Below, piece by piece: positions 1 to 9,643 of a stretch of DNA of 35,278 nt. Each line of letters opens with the position of its first letter. The first letter of the stretch is position 1. The translations under genes were made by a program, and so were the position numbers. Below the pieces are notes generated by a model. It was not told the origin of the DNA. It did not search any database and saw only the letters and a list, made by a program, of their open reading frames with translations. This stretch comes from Alkaliphilus sp. (GTDB lineage Bacteria > Bacillota > Clostridia > Peptostreptococcales > NVVX01), in assembly GCA_002733545.1 (NCBI GenBank), contig NVVX01000003.1:1-35278 (forward strand), in the 5' to 3' direction.

Positions 1-2146
1 GATATTCGCTTTTTTATGGTTGCTACTTTTGAATTTCAACAAAAATACAATATTGCCATATGTTCGCTCAAATGCTATTGATAAAATCAATGCAGAAGTA
101 GGCTCGTTATCGACCATAGTTGATATGGGAGTAGATAGAATCCGTATTAGAACAGAATTAGATGCGGCTAAGGAAATGGATTTTGAAAGTTTAAAACCTT
201 TCTTAGATGTACTCGTAGATAATGGACATTTTCATAAAATAGGTTTGGTTTTTTTGGATGGAACTATTACCGATACATCTGGATTAGTAAACTCACCTCT
301 CCCTGATAGGGAGTACTACAAAGAAATTTTTAATAAAGGTCCTATAGTAACAGCTCCAATTCGTTCTGCATTTGATGACAGTTATATTGTACCTATCACT
401 ATGCCTATTACAAGTAACAATAAGACTGTTGGAGCATTAATAGGTGCTATACCTGCTAATGATATTGAAGAAATTATTTTCAGCCTATCTATTAATAATG
501 CTGGATACGGATTTTTAAGCGATATTGATGGGAATATGTTGATGCATCCATATCTAGACGAAATCAAATACACTAATGTATTTGAACTAGTTGATGAAGA
601 AGTAAAAGAATATGGCACAAAAGAGTATTACCTTAAATATACAGATAAAAATGGAATAGATAGATATATATTCTATAAATCACTGCCAGACACTGGCTGG
701 TTAGTAGGTATAGATGTTCCAGCTACTGCTGTTTATTATATTTCAAACAATATTATTAACAAATTAATGTTAGCTTCTTTTGTAAGCTTTATTTTGTTTA
801 TTACTTTGATTTACTATAGTACTATTAAACTATTTAAGCCAATGGACAAATTAATTAATGAAATGAAAAAAGCTGAAAAAGGAGATTTAAGCGTACAAAC
901 TAATATAGTAAGAAAAGATGAAATATCTGAAATAGCTATTCAGTTTAATAAAACAATAGCAGATATATATGCAAGAGATGAAGAAATAAAAGCTTTAAAT
1001 GAAGAATTGGATGCTAATTATATAGAACTTCGAGATTCTAATAATGAGATAAATAAAACTAACGAAAAACTTATGTTAGCATATGAAGAAATTACCAAAA
1101 ACTTTCAAAACGCTAAACTTGTTAATAAGTTAAGTGAAAAGCTATTTTCCGTTTCAGATTTTAGTATTATTGTAAATGGGGTTTTAGCTTACACACATGA
1201 GATGATTAATGCCACGAAATCTGCTATATATTTATTTGATTCTGATATAAATAAATACACAATTAGAGAGTCAATAAATTATAGTAATGAGGAAGTAAAA
1301 AAACTAAAATTTAGAATACATGAAGGCAGTTTTGCATGGATATCTGAAAACAAATGTGAACTGTATAGTGAAAATGCATATGATGATGATAGATTCATAC
1401 CAAAAACTTTGAGCAGAAAAGGAAAAATGTGCTACGAGCTTCCTATTTTAAGTGAAAAGAATGAACTAATTGGAGTAATGAGCTATATCTCTAACGATCT
1501 AGATATGAAACATATTCATTATTTTAAACAATTAGCTAAAATGATTTCTATCGAAATTGCAAACAATGGATTATCAGTTAAAATTGAAGAAACATATATA
1601 GACGTGCTAATTGCATTAATAAAAGGCTTAGAACTAAAAGATAAATATACTAGTGGACATAGCGAAAGAGTAATGGAATATAGTATTATGATAGGGGAGA
1701 GAGTTGGACTTTCAGTGCAGGACATGAAAGTCCTTCAATATGGAAGCATGATGCATGATATTGGTAAAATAGGCATCCCTGATGAAATACTTTTGAAAAA
1801 GGGGTCTTTAACAAGACAAGAATACGAACTAATTAAAACGCACCCTGCAAATGGTGAATCGTTCATGAGTAGTTTGAGATTTTTAGAAGATACACTCCCT
1901 ATTATAAGAAATCATCATGAAAGAATAGACGGAAAAGGATATCCTGATAATTTAGATGGCGATAATATCCCAATTTTAGCAAGAATCGTTGCAATTGCAG
2001 ATGCATATGATGCAATGAGTTCTGAGAGACCATACAGACATGCTTTAACGAAAGAAAAAGCAATAGAAGAGCTAATTAATAATAGTGGTACACAGTTTGA
2101 TTCTGATTTTGTGCAGATATTTATTGGATGCATTAACTACACTTAG
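1..2146 (+). CDS. Membrane sensor with extracellular Cache-like domain, TM, HAMP, GAF and HD-GYP (c-di-GMP phosphodiesterase-like); 5' truncated by window edge
   Basis: Frame is open to base 2 (IFAFLWLLLLNFNKN...), so the listed TTG start at 20 is probably inside a TM helix of a longer gene. HD-GYP motifs HSERV, MHDIGKIGIPDEIL, NHHERIDGKGYP and DAYDAMSSERPYR are present; HAMP-like segment after the second TM. Confidence 0.9.
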   Translation, partial: IFAFLWLLLLNFNKNTILPYVRSNAIDKINAEVGSLSTIVDMGVDRIRIRTELDAAKEMDFESLKPFLDVLVDNGHFHKIGLVFLDGTITDTSGLVNSPLPDREYYKEIFNKGPIVTAPIRSAFDDSYIVPITMPITSNNKTVGALIGAIPANDIEEIIFSLSINNAGYGFLSDIDGNMLMHPYLDEIKYTNVFELVDEEVKEYGTKEYYLKYTDKNGIDRYIFYKSLPDTGWLVGIDVPATAVYYISNNIINKLMLASFVSFILFITLIYYSTIKLFKPMDKLINEMKKAEKGDLSVQTNIVRKDEISEIAIQFNKTIADIYARDEEIKALNEELDANYIELRDSNNEINKTNEKLMLAYEEITKNFQNAKLVNKLSEKLFSVSDFSIIVNGVLAYTHEMINATKSAIYLFDSDINKYTIRESINYSNEEVKKLKFRIHEGSFAWISENKCELYSENAYDDDRFIPKTLSRKGKMCYELPILSEKNELIGVMSYISNDLDMKHIHYFKQLAKMISIEIANNGLSVKIEETYIDVLIALIKGLELKDKYTSGHSERVMEYSIMIGERVGLSVQDMKVLQYGSMMHDIGKIGIPDEILLKKGSLTRQEYELIKTHPANGESFMSSLRFLEDTLPIIRNHHERIDGKGYPDNLDGDNIPILARIVAIADAYDAMSSERPYRHALTKEKAIEELINNSGTQFDSDFVQIFIGCINYT

Positions 2147-2194
2147 AGCCAGAGTTATTATAGCAAAACCTATGATTGTCTTTTAGATGAGGCT

Positions 2195-2331
2195 TTTGAC
2201 GAAATGTTGTCAGGCTCCGCCCAAGTCGTTATAAAAGAATCTCCAATTTCAAGTTACGGGCCTGAAGCCCCGAGATTTTTAAGGAGGATTCTCTTGAAAC
2301 TTTGGCAAGTCGTTATAAAAAAAATAGAATC
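2195..2331 (+). repeat. Dispersed modular repeat, copy 1 (end module fused to a second unit lacking the large hairpin)
   Basis: GAAATGTTGTCAGGCTCCGCCCAAGTCGTTATAAAAGAATC...GGAGGATTCTCTTGAAACTTTGGCAAGTCGTTATAAAA; shares modules with the copies at 7395, 9109 and 9638. Confidence 0.8.
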
Positions 2332-2372
2332 TGGATAAACTAATAGTAGAGAACCTATTAGGAGAGGATTTT

Positions 2373-2654
2373 ATGAGAAGTGAAGAGAATAGTCGAGGAA
2401 ATTTTTTTAGTAGCATATCAAGTTCTGTTGAATTTTTGTACAATAGAGTATTTGACGAAAGATCAGAAAATACAGATCAAAGCGATACATATGCAGACTT
2501 AGTACATAAAGCGCATGAAGAATGGAAACATGCAGAAAATTTATTTCACAATATTTCAGATCCAGACTTAATTGATTACGCAGTATATAATTTGGACGCA
2601 GCCAAAAGCAGATATATTTATCTTTTGAAGAAAGTTAGAGAAGAAAGAGAATGA
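2373..2654 (+). CDS. Small DUF2508 (YaaL-like) protein
   Basis: 93 aa; ...HEEWKHAENLFHNISDPDLIDYAVYNLDAAKSRYIYLLKKVREE is DUF2508-like; RBS aggagagg upstream. Confidence 0.75.
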   Translation: MRSEENSRGNFFSSISSSVEFLYNRVFDERSENTDQSDTYADLVHKAHEEWKHAENLFHNISDPDLIDYAVYNLDAAKSRYIYLLKKVREERE

Positions 2655-2668
2655 AGTAAAAATAAAAT

Positions 2669-2713
2669 CATAATTCGATGGAGTAGTTTTTAACTACTCC
2701 ATCGAATTATGAG
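2669..2713. repeat. Perfect 21-bp-stem palindrome (3-nt loop)
   Basis: tCATAATTCGATGGAGTAGTT-ttt-AACTACTCCATCGAATTATGa; T-rich flank only in the minus-strand reading direction. Confidence 0.9.
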
Positions 2714-2781
2714 AAAAAAACACAATATAATGTTGGTGTAGAGGCGAAGTTTGTATTATAATGTGCTTAAGAGGAAAAGAG

Positions 2782-2860
2782 TTTTATAACGACTTGGGCA
2801 TTCATCCTACCCCTTGTGGGGTAGGATGAATGCCTGACAAAGTTTCAAGAGAATAATCAT
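2782..2860 (-). repeat. Dispersed modular repeat, copy 2 (half element, inverted)
   Basis: TTTTATAACGACTTGGGCATTCATCCTACCCCTTGTGGGGTAGGATGAATGCCTGACAAAGTTTCAAGAGAATAATC; 17-bp perfect stem GGCATTCATCCTACCCC/GGGGTAGGATGAATGCC. Confidence 0.85.
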
Positions 2861-2916
2861 TTGTAAGGAAGCGCAATTATATGTAGTAAAATATGGGATT
2901 TTAAAAAGGTGGTATT

Positions 2917-3936
2917 ATGAAGGTAGGACTTAGAACTATAAAAACAGGCATAGCGGTAAGTTTATCTATGTTGGTCGCAAATCTTTTAGGTATTGACAGC
3001 TCATTTATTATTATTGTTACAGCATTCATAACTATAAGACCAACAGTTGTTGATTCGTGGAAAATAGGCATAAACAGGATATTAGGAACTTTTATTGGTG
3101 CGTTTATAGGAATTCTTTTTTTATGGATTTATCCAACTAATTTTTTGTTAGCTGGAATTGGAGTAGTTATAGTAATTTGGATAATAAATCAACTAGGGTG
3201 GAAAGAAGCTGTAACTATTGGAGGAATTGTGTTTACATCTATATACTTATATGCAGAGGGCAACTATTTTTATCATGCATTAAGTAGATTGGTGGCTACT
3301 ATAATTGGAATAACAATAGCTGTAACAGTAAATTATTTTATTTATCCTCCTGCTTATGTTGAAAAAGCAACAACTAAAATGGCTAATGCTATGAAGGATA
3401 TTTGGGCAATACATATTAATCTGATAGAAATGATCATTGAAAAAGGCGGAAAGCTAAATAGGCTAGAACAAGATGAAATATATAAAATAGAAGAAGAATT
3501 GAATGAAGCAGAAGAACTTTTAATGCTTCAATCAAATGAAGAAAGGGTGAGAATTTACAACGATAACAATTACAAAGAAAAGCAAATAATTCTTAAAATG
3601 ATAAAAAAAACAACGCAGTATCTTCATAATATATATGGAATAATGCAAGAGAATATGGACGCAGAAGTCGTAGGTTTGTATAGTGAGGATTTAAAAGTTA
3701 TTAAAAATGAATTACTGCAACACAAAGACATTGAGTTGAAATTGTTGTATAATAAGGGAACAGATAATTTTTTAGAAGAAATGAAATCTGTGAGCAAAAT
3801 TAAAAACAGGATAAAATTCGAAAAAAATGTAAACATGTATCCAACAGAAGATATAGTTAAAATGTTTGTTTGGATGTATAATCTAGAAGAAACCTTATCT
3901 AAATTCAACATTATTGCAGGCCGACAGGAAAACTAG
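2917..3936 (+). CDS. FUSC/aromatic acid exporter family (ArAE_1/DUF939-like) membrane protein
   Basis: 339 aa; N-terminal MKVGLRTIKTGIAVSLSMLVANLLGIDSSFIIIVTAFITIRPTV...RILGTFIGA then cytosolic C-terminal domain. Confidence 0.8.
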   Translation: MKVGLRTIKTGIAVSLSMLVANLLGIDSSFIIIVTAFITIRPTVVDSWKIGINRILGTFIGAFIGILFLWIYPTNFLLAGIGVVIVIWIINQLGWKEAVTIGGIVFTSIYLYAEGNYFYHALSRLVATIIGITIAVTVNYFIYPPAYVEKATTKMANAMKDIWAIHINLIEMIIEKGGKLNRLEQDEIYKIEEELNEAEELLMLQSNEERVRIYNDNNYKEKQIILKMIKKTTQYLHNIYGIMQENMDAEVVGLYSEDLKVIKNELLQHKDIELKLLYNKGTDNFLEEMKSVSKIKNRIKFEKNVNMYPTEDIVKMFVWMYNLEETLSKFNIIAGRQEN

Positions 3937-3967
3937 AAAACAATCAAAAAAGAGTAGGTGATAAAAA

Positions 3968-4882
3968 ATGAGACAGCAAGCATTTAGTAAAAGAGCATTA
4001 ATTGAATCATCGTTAATTGCAGGAATTGTGTCGATTTTTGCGATTATTGGTGCAATCATTCCACTGTTATCGATACTCTTAATTCTCTTGCCAGTGCCTT
4101 TTATTTTTTTAACGGTACGCCATAAATTTATCTACTCTTTTTTATCAATTATTATAACAAGCTTAGTATTAGGGATTTTTCTGGGGATTATTTATTCGTT
4201 TTTTATTTTGCTTATGATTGTTCCTATGACAATAGTTATGGGCAGGTACATAAAAAAAGAAAAAGAACCTTTCTTTGTGATTGCAACAGGAACAATGGTA
4301 GCAACAATATCAACATTTTTTATTATCCAACTAGTTGGTGAAATAAATATAACACAAATCATGGCGGACGCTATGAGAGAAGTACTGGCTAATCAACAAG
4401 AAATGCTTTTAAGTTTTAATTTAACAGCAGCAGTAGAGGTAGAAAATATGATAAATTATTTTATTATGCTATTACCTGCACTGTTGGTTATTCAGGCAAC
4501 TGTGTCTACATTTGCGAACTATTATCTATGCATTGCTTCTTTAAGGCGATTTGCAGTAAAAAATATTAAACTATCTGAATTTAGCAGCTTCAAGTTACCT
4601 AAAAATATAGTGCTAGGGGCTTCCATTATTTTTGCGCTGTCGTTTCTCACAAGGTATGTAGAGGGTCTGTATCATGACGCATTAATTATGAATGTAGTTG
4701 TAATTTTTGCGTTTATTTTCTTTATGCAGGGATTAGCATTTATAAATTACTATATGAAAAAAATGAAAGTTCATAAAGCATTAAGAGTTATTTTAACAAT
4801 AACCGTTGTTTTAGTAGGACCAATTATGACCGTAACATCATTTATAGGAGCTATAGATTCTATTTTTGATATTCGAAAGTAA
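3968..4882 (+). CDS. yybS: YybS-like multi-pass membrane protein (DUF2232)
   Basis: 304 aa polytopic protein immediately upstream of gdpP-rplI, as in the Bacillus yybS-gdpP-rplI order. Confidence 0.8.
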   Translation: MRQQAFSKRALIESSLIAGIVSIFAIIGAIIPLLSILLILLPVPFIFLTVRHKFIYSFLSIIITSLVLGIFLGIIYSFFILLMIVPMTIVMGRYIKKEKEPFFVIATGTMVATISTFFIIQLVGEINITQIMADAMREVLANQQEMLLSFNLTAAVEVENMINYFIMLLPALLVIQATVSTFANYYLCIASLRRFAVKNIKLSEFSSFKLPKNIVLGASIIFALSFLTRYVEGLYHDALIMNVVVIFAFIFFMQGLAFINYYMKKMKVHKALRVILTITVVLVGPIMTVTSFIGAIDSIFDIRK

Positions 4883-4916
4883 TTTTTTCTTTTGAATGAG
4901 AAGCAGGAGGGAAATT

Positions 4917-6932
4917 GTGAAAAAGAAAGGGATTACTAAGTTTTTTATTCCAGACACAAGAATATACTTAATCATCATAGGGGTATTAGTTGTGTTGATT
5001 TCTATGCACGAGCCAATTATTGGAGTGTTTGGCGTAGTTTTAATAGCATATTTAATTTGGTATAATAGGAGAACAAGTAATATTAAGAGAGAAGAATGGA
5101 CTAAATATATTGAGGAATTATCATCAGAGATTGATTCAGCGACAAAGCAGGCTATATTGAATATGCCAATACCCTTGACAATTATTGAGTTTGACGGCAT
5201 GATAACGTGGTATAATCCGCAGTTTATAGAAATGGCGGGCAAAAATGATTTGTTAGAAAAAGACATACAAGAGGTTATACCAAATTTTAATTTAAAAGAT
5301 GTGTTGCAGAATAAAAATGATCAAATAAACGAAATAAAGATAAGAGACGGATACTTTAAACCGGTTTACAACATAATCAAAATTACAGAGGTGCAAAAGA
5401 CTAAATATATAATTATGATATATTGGCTAGATAAAACAAGCTATAGAGATACCAAGAAAAAATATTTAGAAGAGAAGATGATTGTAGCATTGATACAAGT
5501 CGATAACTATGATGAGGTAATGCAAAATACTGAAGAAGCGGATAAGCCGCTATTAATTGCAGAAATAGAACGTAAGATAAGTCTTTGGGTTAGTGGTATT
5601 GAGGGCGTGATGAGGAAATATACAAAAGACAAGTTCATTGTTATTTTTGGAAACAAACATATGCAAAACCTAGAGGAGAAAAGGTTTGATATTTTAGATG
5701 AAATAAGAGAAATTTATGCAGGCAATAAAATTCCTGTTACGCTAAGTATTGGTATAGGTATGGCGGGTGAAAACCCTATGGAATTAGGAATATGCGCAAA
5801 GGCTTCAAAAGACTTAGCCCTTGGAAGAGGAGGAGACCAAACTGTTGTAAAAAGAAAAACAAAGACAAATTTCTACGGTGGTAAAATGAAGGCGGTAGAA
5901 AAAAGTACAAAAGTAAAATCTAGAGTTATTTCACATGCCTTAAAACAACTAATTGAGCACGCTGATAATGTGTTGGTTATGGGGCATAAACATTCTGACC
6001 TTGATGCGTTTGGTTCTGCACTAGGAATTTATAGAGCAGCAAAAAACTTGAAAAAAGAAGCGTATATTGTATTAAATAGTTCGAATCCGTCTATAGAAAC
6101 ACTATATAATAGAATTATGAAAATTGATGAGTACAGAAAGAGTATTATATCTTCTGAGGAAGCAAAGATGAGGTTAAAGAATAAAAGTTTAGTAGTGGTT
6201 GTAGATACGCACAGGCCTAGTTTTACAGAATGTCCAGAGCTGCTTAAACACGCTAAGGATATAGTGTTAATAGATCATCATAGAAAAGGGACAGAATTCA
6301 TTGAAAATACTGTCCTAGGCTACCATGAAACTTATGTTTCATCAACTAGTGAGTTAGTTACAGAGCTTCTTTACTATATGGATGATAAAATGAATATTAA
6401 ACAAATCGAGGCAGAAGCTCTGCTGGCAGGAATTGCGCTTGATACAAAGAACTTCACGTTTAAAACAGGAGTAAGGACATTTGAAGCTGCAGCTTTATTA
6501 AGAAGGGCTGGGGCAGATACAATTTTAGTGAAGCAACTTTTCCAAGACGATTTTGATACAATAATGGCAAGAGGAAAAATTGTTAAAAGTGCTGAAATTT
6601 ATAGAGATGTTATTGCTATATCATGCTATGAGGGAGAAGAAAACACACAATTAATAGCGGCTCAAGCGGCAAATGAATTGCTGAACATAAAAGGAATTGT
6701 TGCATCTTTTGTTTTAGGGAGAAAGGATGAAGGTACTATCTTTATTAGTGGCAGATCTATGGGCAGCGTTAATGTTCAAGTGATTTTAGAACAATTAGGA
6801 GGAGGGGGTCACTTAACTGTAGCAGGGGCTCAGATAGAAAGATCAAACATGAATGAAGCAAAAAAAGAGATAAAAAAACTTATTGATAATTATTTTGAGG
6901 AAGGTGATAGCAGTGAAAGTAATTTTAACTGA
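4917..6932 (+). CDS. gdpP: Cyclic-di-AMP phosphodiesterase GdpP (2TM-PAS-degenerate GGDEF-DHH/DHHA1)
   Basis: DHH motifs [30 protein letters not shown] and DHHA1 [15 protein letters not shown] at 4917 follows GCAGGAGGG, so preferred over ATG 4896. Confidence 0.93.
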   Translation: MKKKGITKFFIPDTRIYLIIIGVLVVLISMHEPIIGVFGVVLIAYLIWYNRRTSNIKREEWTKYIEELSSEIDSATKQAILNMPIPLTIIEFDGMITWYNPQFIEMAGKNDLLEKDIQEVIPNFNLKDVLQNKNDQINEIKIRDGYFKPVYNIIKITEVQKTKYIIMIYWLDKTSYRDTKKKYLEEKMIVALIQVDNYDEVMQNTEEADKPLLIAEIERKISLWVSGIEGVMRKYTKDKFIVIFGNKHMQNLEEKRFDILDEIREIYAGNKIPVTLSIGIGMAGENPMELGICAKASKDLALGRGGDQTVVKRKTKTNFYGGKMKAVEKSTKVKSRVISHALKQLIEHADNVLVMGHKHSDLDAFGSALGIYRAAKNLKKEAYIVLNSSNPSIETLYNRIMKIDEYRKSIISSEEAKMRLKNKSLVVVVDTHRPSFTECPELLKHAKDIVLIDHHRKGTEFIENTVLGYHETYVSSTSELVTELLYYMDDKMNIKQIEAEALLAGIALDTKNFTFKTGVRTFEAAALLRRAGADTILVKQLFQDDFDTIMARGKIVKSAEIYRDVIAISCYEGEENTQLIAAQAANELLNIKGIVASFVLGRKDEGTIFISGRSMGSVNVQVILEQLGGGGHLTVAGAQIERSNMNEAKKEIKKLIDNYFEEGDSSESNFN

Positions 6933-7356
6933 AGATGTTAATGGATTAGGAAAAAAAGGCGAGTTAGTAAAAGCTAGTGATGGCTATGCCCGTAATTTTT
7001 TATTCCCTAAGAAAAAGGCAATGGAAGCGACAAAAGGGAATTTAAAAGCTTTAGAAACAAGAAATGAAACCGAAAAAAAGAAAAAAGATAGAGAGTTGGA
7101 AGCTGCAAAAGAGTTGGCGGTTAGAATTGAAAACGTTATAGTCAATATCAAAGCAAAGGCAGGAGAAGGAGGTAAGCTATTTGGATCGGTAACTTCGAAA
7201 GAAGTAGTCCTAAAACTGAAAGAACAGCATAACATTAAAATTGACAAAAGAAAGCTTAATATGTCTGAGCATATAAAAGAGATTGGAAGTAAAATAATCG
7301 ATGTGAAAATTTATCCTGGAGTAATAGGAAAAATTAGGGTATGCGTGAGTGAATAA
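6913..7356 (+). CDS. rplI: 50S ribosomal protein bL9
   Basis: (V)[35 protein letters not shown]...; GTG start 6913 after GAGGAAGG, overlapping the gdpP end by 20 nt. Confidence 0.97.
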   Translation: MKVILTEDVNGLGKKGELVKASDGYARNFLFPKKKAMEATKGNLKALETRNETEKKKKDRELEAAKELAVRIENVIVNIKAKAGEGGKLFGSVTSKEVVLKLKEQHNIKIDKRKLNMSEHIKEIGSKIIDVKIYPGVIGKIRVCVSE

Positions 7357-7394
7357 TCAGAGTAGTAAAGAACAGAGAGATTTACTTTGTGGGC

Positions 7395-7531
7395 TGTTAT
7401 AAAAGAATCTTTGATTCTAAGCCACGGGGGATAAATCCCGTGGTATTTCAAAGGATGATTCTCTTGAAACTTTGTCAGGCATTCATCCTCTCCCACAGAG
7501 GGAGAGGTTTTCTGCCCAAGTCGTTATAAAA
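7395..7531 (+). repeat. Dispersed modular repeat, copy 3 (both hairpin modules)
   Basis: GTTATAAAAGAATC..CCACGGGggataaatCCCGTGG..GGATGATTCTCTTGAAACTTTGTCAGGCATTCATCCTCTCCC acaga GGGAGAGG..GCCCAAGTCGTTATAAAA. Confidence 0.87.
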
Positions 7532-7600
7532 CACGGTAGACAATAACGCTACTTGTATAAGAGGCGGCATACAGAGGAGTAGAGCTGGGAGGATACTACA

Positions 7601-8944
7601 GTGGATAAAGTTAGTACATTTGGTAAAATACCGCCACATAATACTGAAGCAGAACAGTCTGTTTTAGGTTCCATGCTACTTGACCAGGAAGCAGTGATTG
7701 TGGCACAAGAAATACTTAAAGCAGAAGATTTTTATAAAAATGCACATAAAGAAATTTACGAATCAGTTTGTAATCTTGCTATTCGAAATGAGCCAGTAGA
7801 TTTAGTTACGCTAGCTGAGGATCTAAGAAATAGAGGTATATTAGAAGAAGTTGGCGGAATTCTGTATCTTACGAGCTTAAGCTCAAGTGTTCCTGTTGCT
7901 TCCAATGCAAAGCATTATGCAGAAATTGTAGAGAAAAAAGCAACGCTTAGAAACCTGATAAAAGCATCTGAAGAAATTATTGGATTGGGGCATAGTACAG
8001 AGGTTGATGTAGAAGAGATTATTGAACAAGCAGAAAAAAGCATATTTGACTTATCTCAAAATAGGCATAGCGAAGCGCTTACTCCTATTGATAAATTACT
8101 CTCTAGTACATTTGACCAAATAGAAAAGCTTTATGAAAACAAAGGTGGAATCAGAGGATTGTCAACTGGTTTTACTGATGTAGATAGAAAACTGAACGGA
8201 TTAAATAAAACAGATTTGATTTTAGTTGCCGCTCGACCAGCAATGGGCAAATCTGCGTTCGCAATGAATTTAGCACAAAACATTGCAGTGAGAGCAGGCG
8301 GATCTGTTGCAATATTTAGCTTGGAGATGTCAAAAGAACAATTGATGTTGAGAATGATAGCTGCTGAATCGATGGTTGATTTAACAAAAATACAAAATGG
8401 AAACTTGAATGAAAAAGAGTGGATAAGTATAGCTAATGCTATGGCTCCTCTATCGCAGTCAAATGTTTATTTTGATGATACACCAGGGATTTCTGTTATG
8501 GAAATGAAATCTAAGTGTAGACGTTTGAAGCTTGAAAAGGGATTAGATGTTGTATTAGTAGACTATCTACAATTAATGCAAGGAGATAAAAGGACTGAAA
8601 ATAGACAGCAAGAAATTTCAGCAATATCAAGAAATCTTAAAATGTTAGCAAAAGAACTTGATTGCCCAGTAGTCGCGCTGTCACAACTTTCGCGTGCGCC
8701 AGAACTAAGATCAGATCATAGACCTATTTTATCGGATTTAAGAGAGTCAGGTGCAATTGAGCAAGACGCGGATATTGTAATGTTTTTGTATAGAGATGAA
8801 TATTATCATGCAGATAGTGAGCAAAAAAATATTGCAGAACTTATTGTTGCTAAGCATAGACATGGAGAAACGGGGACAATAAGTTTGATTTGGCTAGGTA
8901 ATTACCAAAAATTCCTAGACTACGAAAAGTTTAGGGAAGGATAA
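7601..8944 (+). CDS. dnaB: Replicative DNA helicase DnaB (DnaC in Bacillus nomenclature)
   Basis: PPHNTEAEQSVLGSMLLDQEA; Walker A AARPAMGKSAFAMN; VVLVDYLQLM; ALSQLSRAPE; SGAIEQDADIVMFLYRDEYY. GTG start after gggagg. Confidence 0.98.
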   Translation: MDKVSTFGKIPPHNTEAEQSVLGSMLLDQEAVIVAQEILKAEDFYKNAHKEIYESVCNLAIRNEPVDLVTLAEDLRNRGILEEVGGILYLTSLSSSVPVASNAKHYAEIVEKKATLRNLIKASEEIIGLGHSTEVDVEEIIEQAEKSIFDLSQNRHSEALTPIDKLLSSTFDQIEKLYENKGGIRGLSTGFTDVDRKLNGLNKTDLILVAARPAMGKSAFAMNLAQNIAVRAGGSVAIFSLEMSKEQLMLRMIAAESMVDLTKIQNGNLNEKEWISIANAMAPLSQSNVYFDDTPGISVMEMKSKCRRLKLEKGLDVVLVDYLQLMQGDKRTENRQQEISAISRNLKMLAKELDCPVVALSQLSRAPELRSDHRPILSDLRESGAIEQDADIVMFLYRDEYYHADSEQKNIAELIVAKHRHGETGTISLIWLGNYQKFLDYEKFREG

Positions 8945-8956
8945 AATATATGCACA

Positions 8957-9078
8957 TCATTCACAGAACATCTGTGCATAAACTTGTGGATAATGTGCAT
9001 AACATTCTTTTAATAATGAAAACGCTGAAACTTCTACCTGTTTATCTGTGGATAAATACAAGTTAGACCTGTGAATAA
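8957..9078 (-). promoter_or_regulatory. DnaA-box cluster (5 exact TTATNCACA on one strand plus 1 near-match on the other)
   Basis: Plus-strand TGTGNATAA at 8973-8981 (TGTGCATAA), 8985-8993 (TGTGGATAA), 8994-9002 (TGTGCATAA), 9047-9055 (TGTGGATAA), 9070-9078 (TGTGAATAA); near-match TCATTCACA at 8957-8965 in the opposite orientation. Confidence 0.85.
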
Positions 9079-9108
9079 GAAAAAAATGCAAGCAGAAGTT
9101 CATTTTTA

Positions 9109-9268
9109 AAAGAGTTTTCGATTCTTGTGATCGGGCATAAATTGCCCCCAAGGTATTATAGAGGAGGATTCGCTTGAAACTTCGTCAGGCTTTGTCCAGA
9201 TGAAACAACAAAGTGATTCACACGAAATCAGAGATTTCGGTTCTCTACTTTTAAGTCGTTATAAAAAA
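9109..9268 (+). repeat. Dispersed modular repeat, copy 4, with extra CGAAATC-aga-GATTTCG module
   Basis: GGAGGATTCGCTTGAAACTTCGTCAGGC...AACAACAAAGTGATTCACACGAAATCAGAGATTTCGGTTCTCTACTTTTAAGTCGTTATAAAAAA. Confidence 0.85.
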
Positions 9269-9359
9269 CATTGTAAAAGTGAATTTTATATGATAATATT
9301 GATAAAATATTAGTTTGATGCTAAGAATGTAAAGATACCTATTAATGAGGAGGAGAAAA

Positions 9360-9566
9360 ATGAGCAAGATAACAAAAGAAATGACAATTATGGATGTATT
9401 AACAAAGGACAAAGAATCAGCTGCTGTTTTTATGAAGTATGGACTGCACTGTTTAGGATGCCCGGGTGCTACAATGGAGAGCATAGAAGACGCAGGTAAA
9501 GTTCATGGAATAGATGTTGGTAATTTGGTAGAAGATTTGAATAAACATTTTGAAAAGGTTAAATAG
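9360..9566 (+). CDS. DUF1858 domain protein (hybrid-cluster-associated redox disulfide-like, CxxC)
   Basis: MSKITKEMTIMDVLTKDKESAAVFMKYGLHCLGCPGATMESIEDAGKVHGIDVGNLVEDLNKHFEK; ATG 9360 after gaggaggag. Confidence 0.9.
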   Translation: MSKITKEMTIMDVLTKDKESAAVFMKYGLHCLGCPGATMESIEDAGKVHGIDVGNLVEDLNKHFEKVK

Positions 9567-9603
9567 AAATAAACACGCAAAAATGTAAGAAAACATGAAC
9601 ATG

Positions 9604-9643
9604 AAAGTTGGAAGATAGAAATATTGTATCTTCCAACTTTTTT
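9604..9643 (+). terminator. Intrinsic terminator of the DUF1858 gene, its U-tract merging with repeat copy 5
   Basis: AAAGTTGGAAGATA-gaaatattg-TATCTTCCAACTTTTTT: 14-bp stem plus T-run. Confidence 0.9.

Noticed and set aside
4838-5266. Minus ORF 142 aa antisense to gdpP
   Set aside because: Overlaps the supported yybS/gdpP genes; hydrophobic shadow of TM-coding sequence. Other short antisense ORFs in the track (e.g. 13762-14019, 14020-14400, 14867-15241, 29130-29510, 29787-30140, 33074-33373, 33539-33892) were rejected for the same reason.
8957-9078. DnaA-box cluster as the chromosomal replication origin itself
   Set aside because: Flanking genes are co-oriented (+) on both sides with no strand switch, dnaA/dnaN are absent, and no clear unwinding element was recognised; a regulatory or titration cluster is more conservative.
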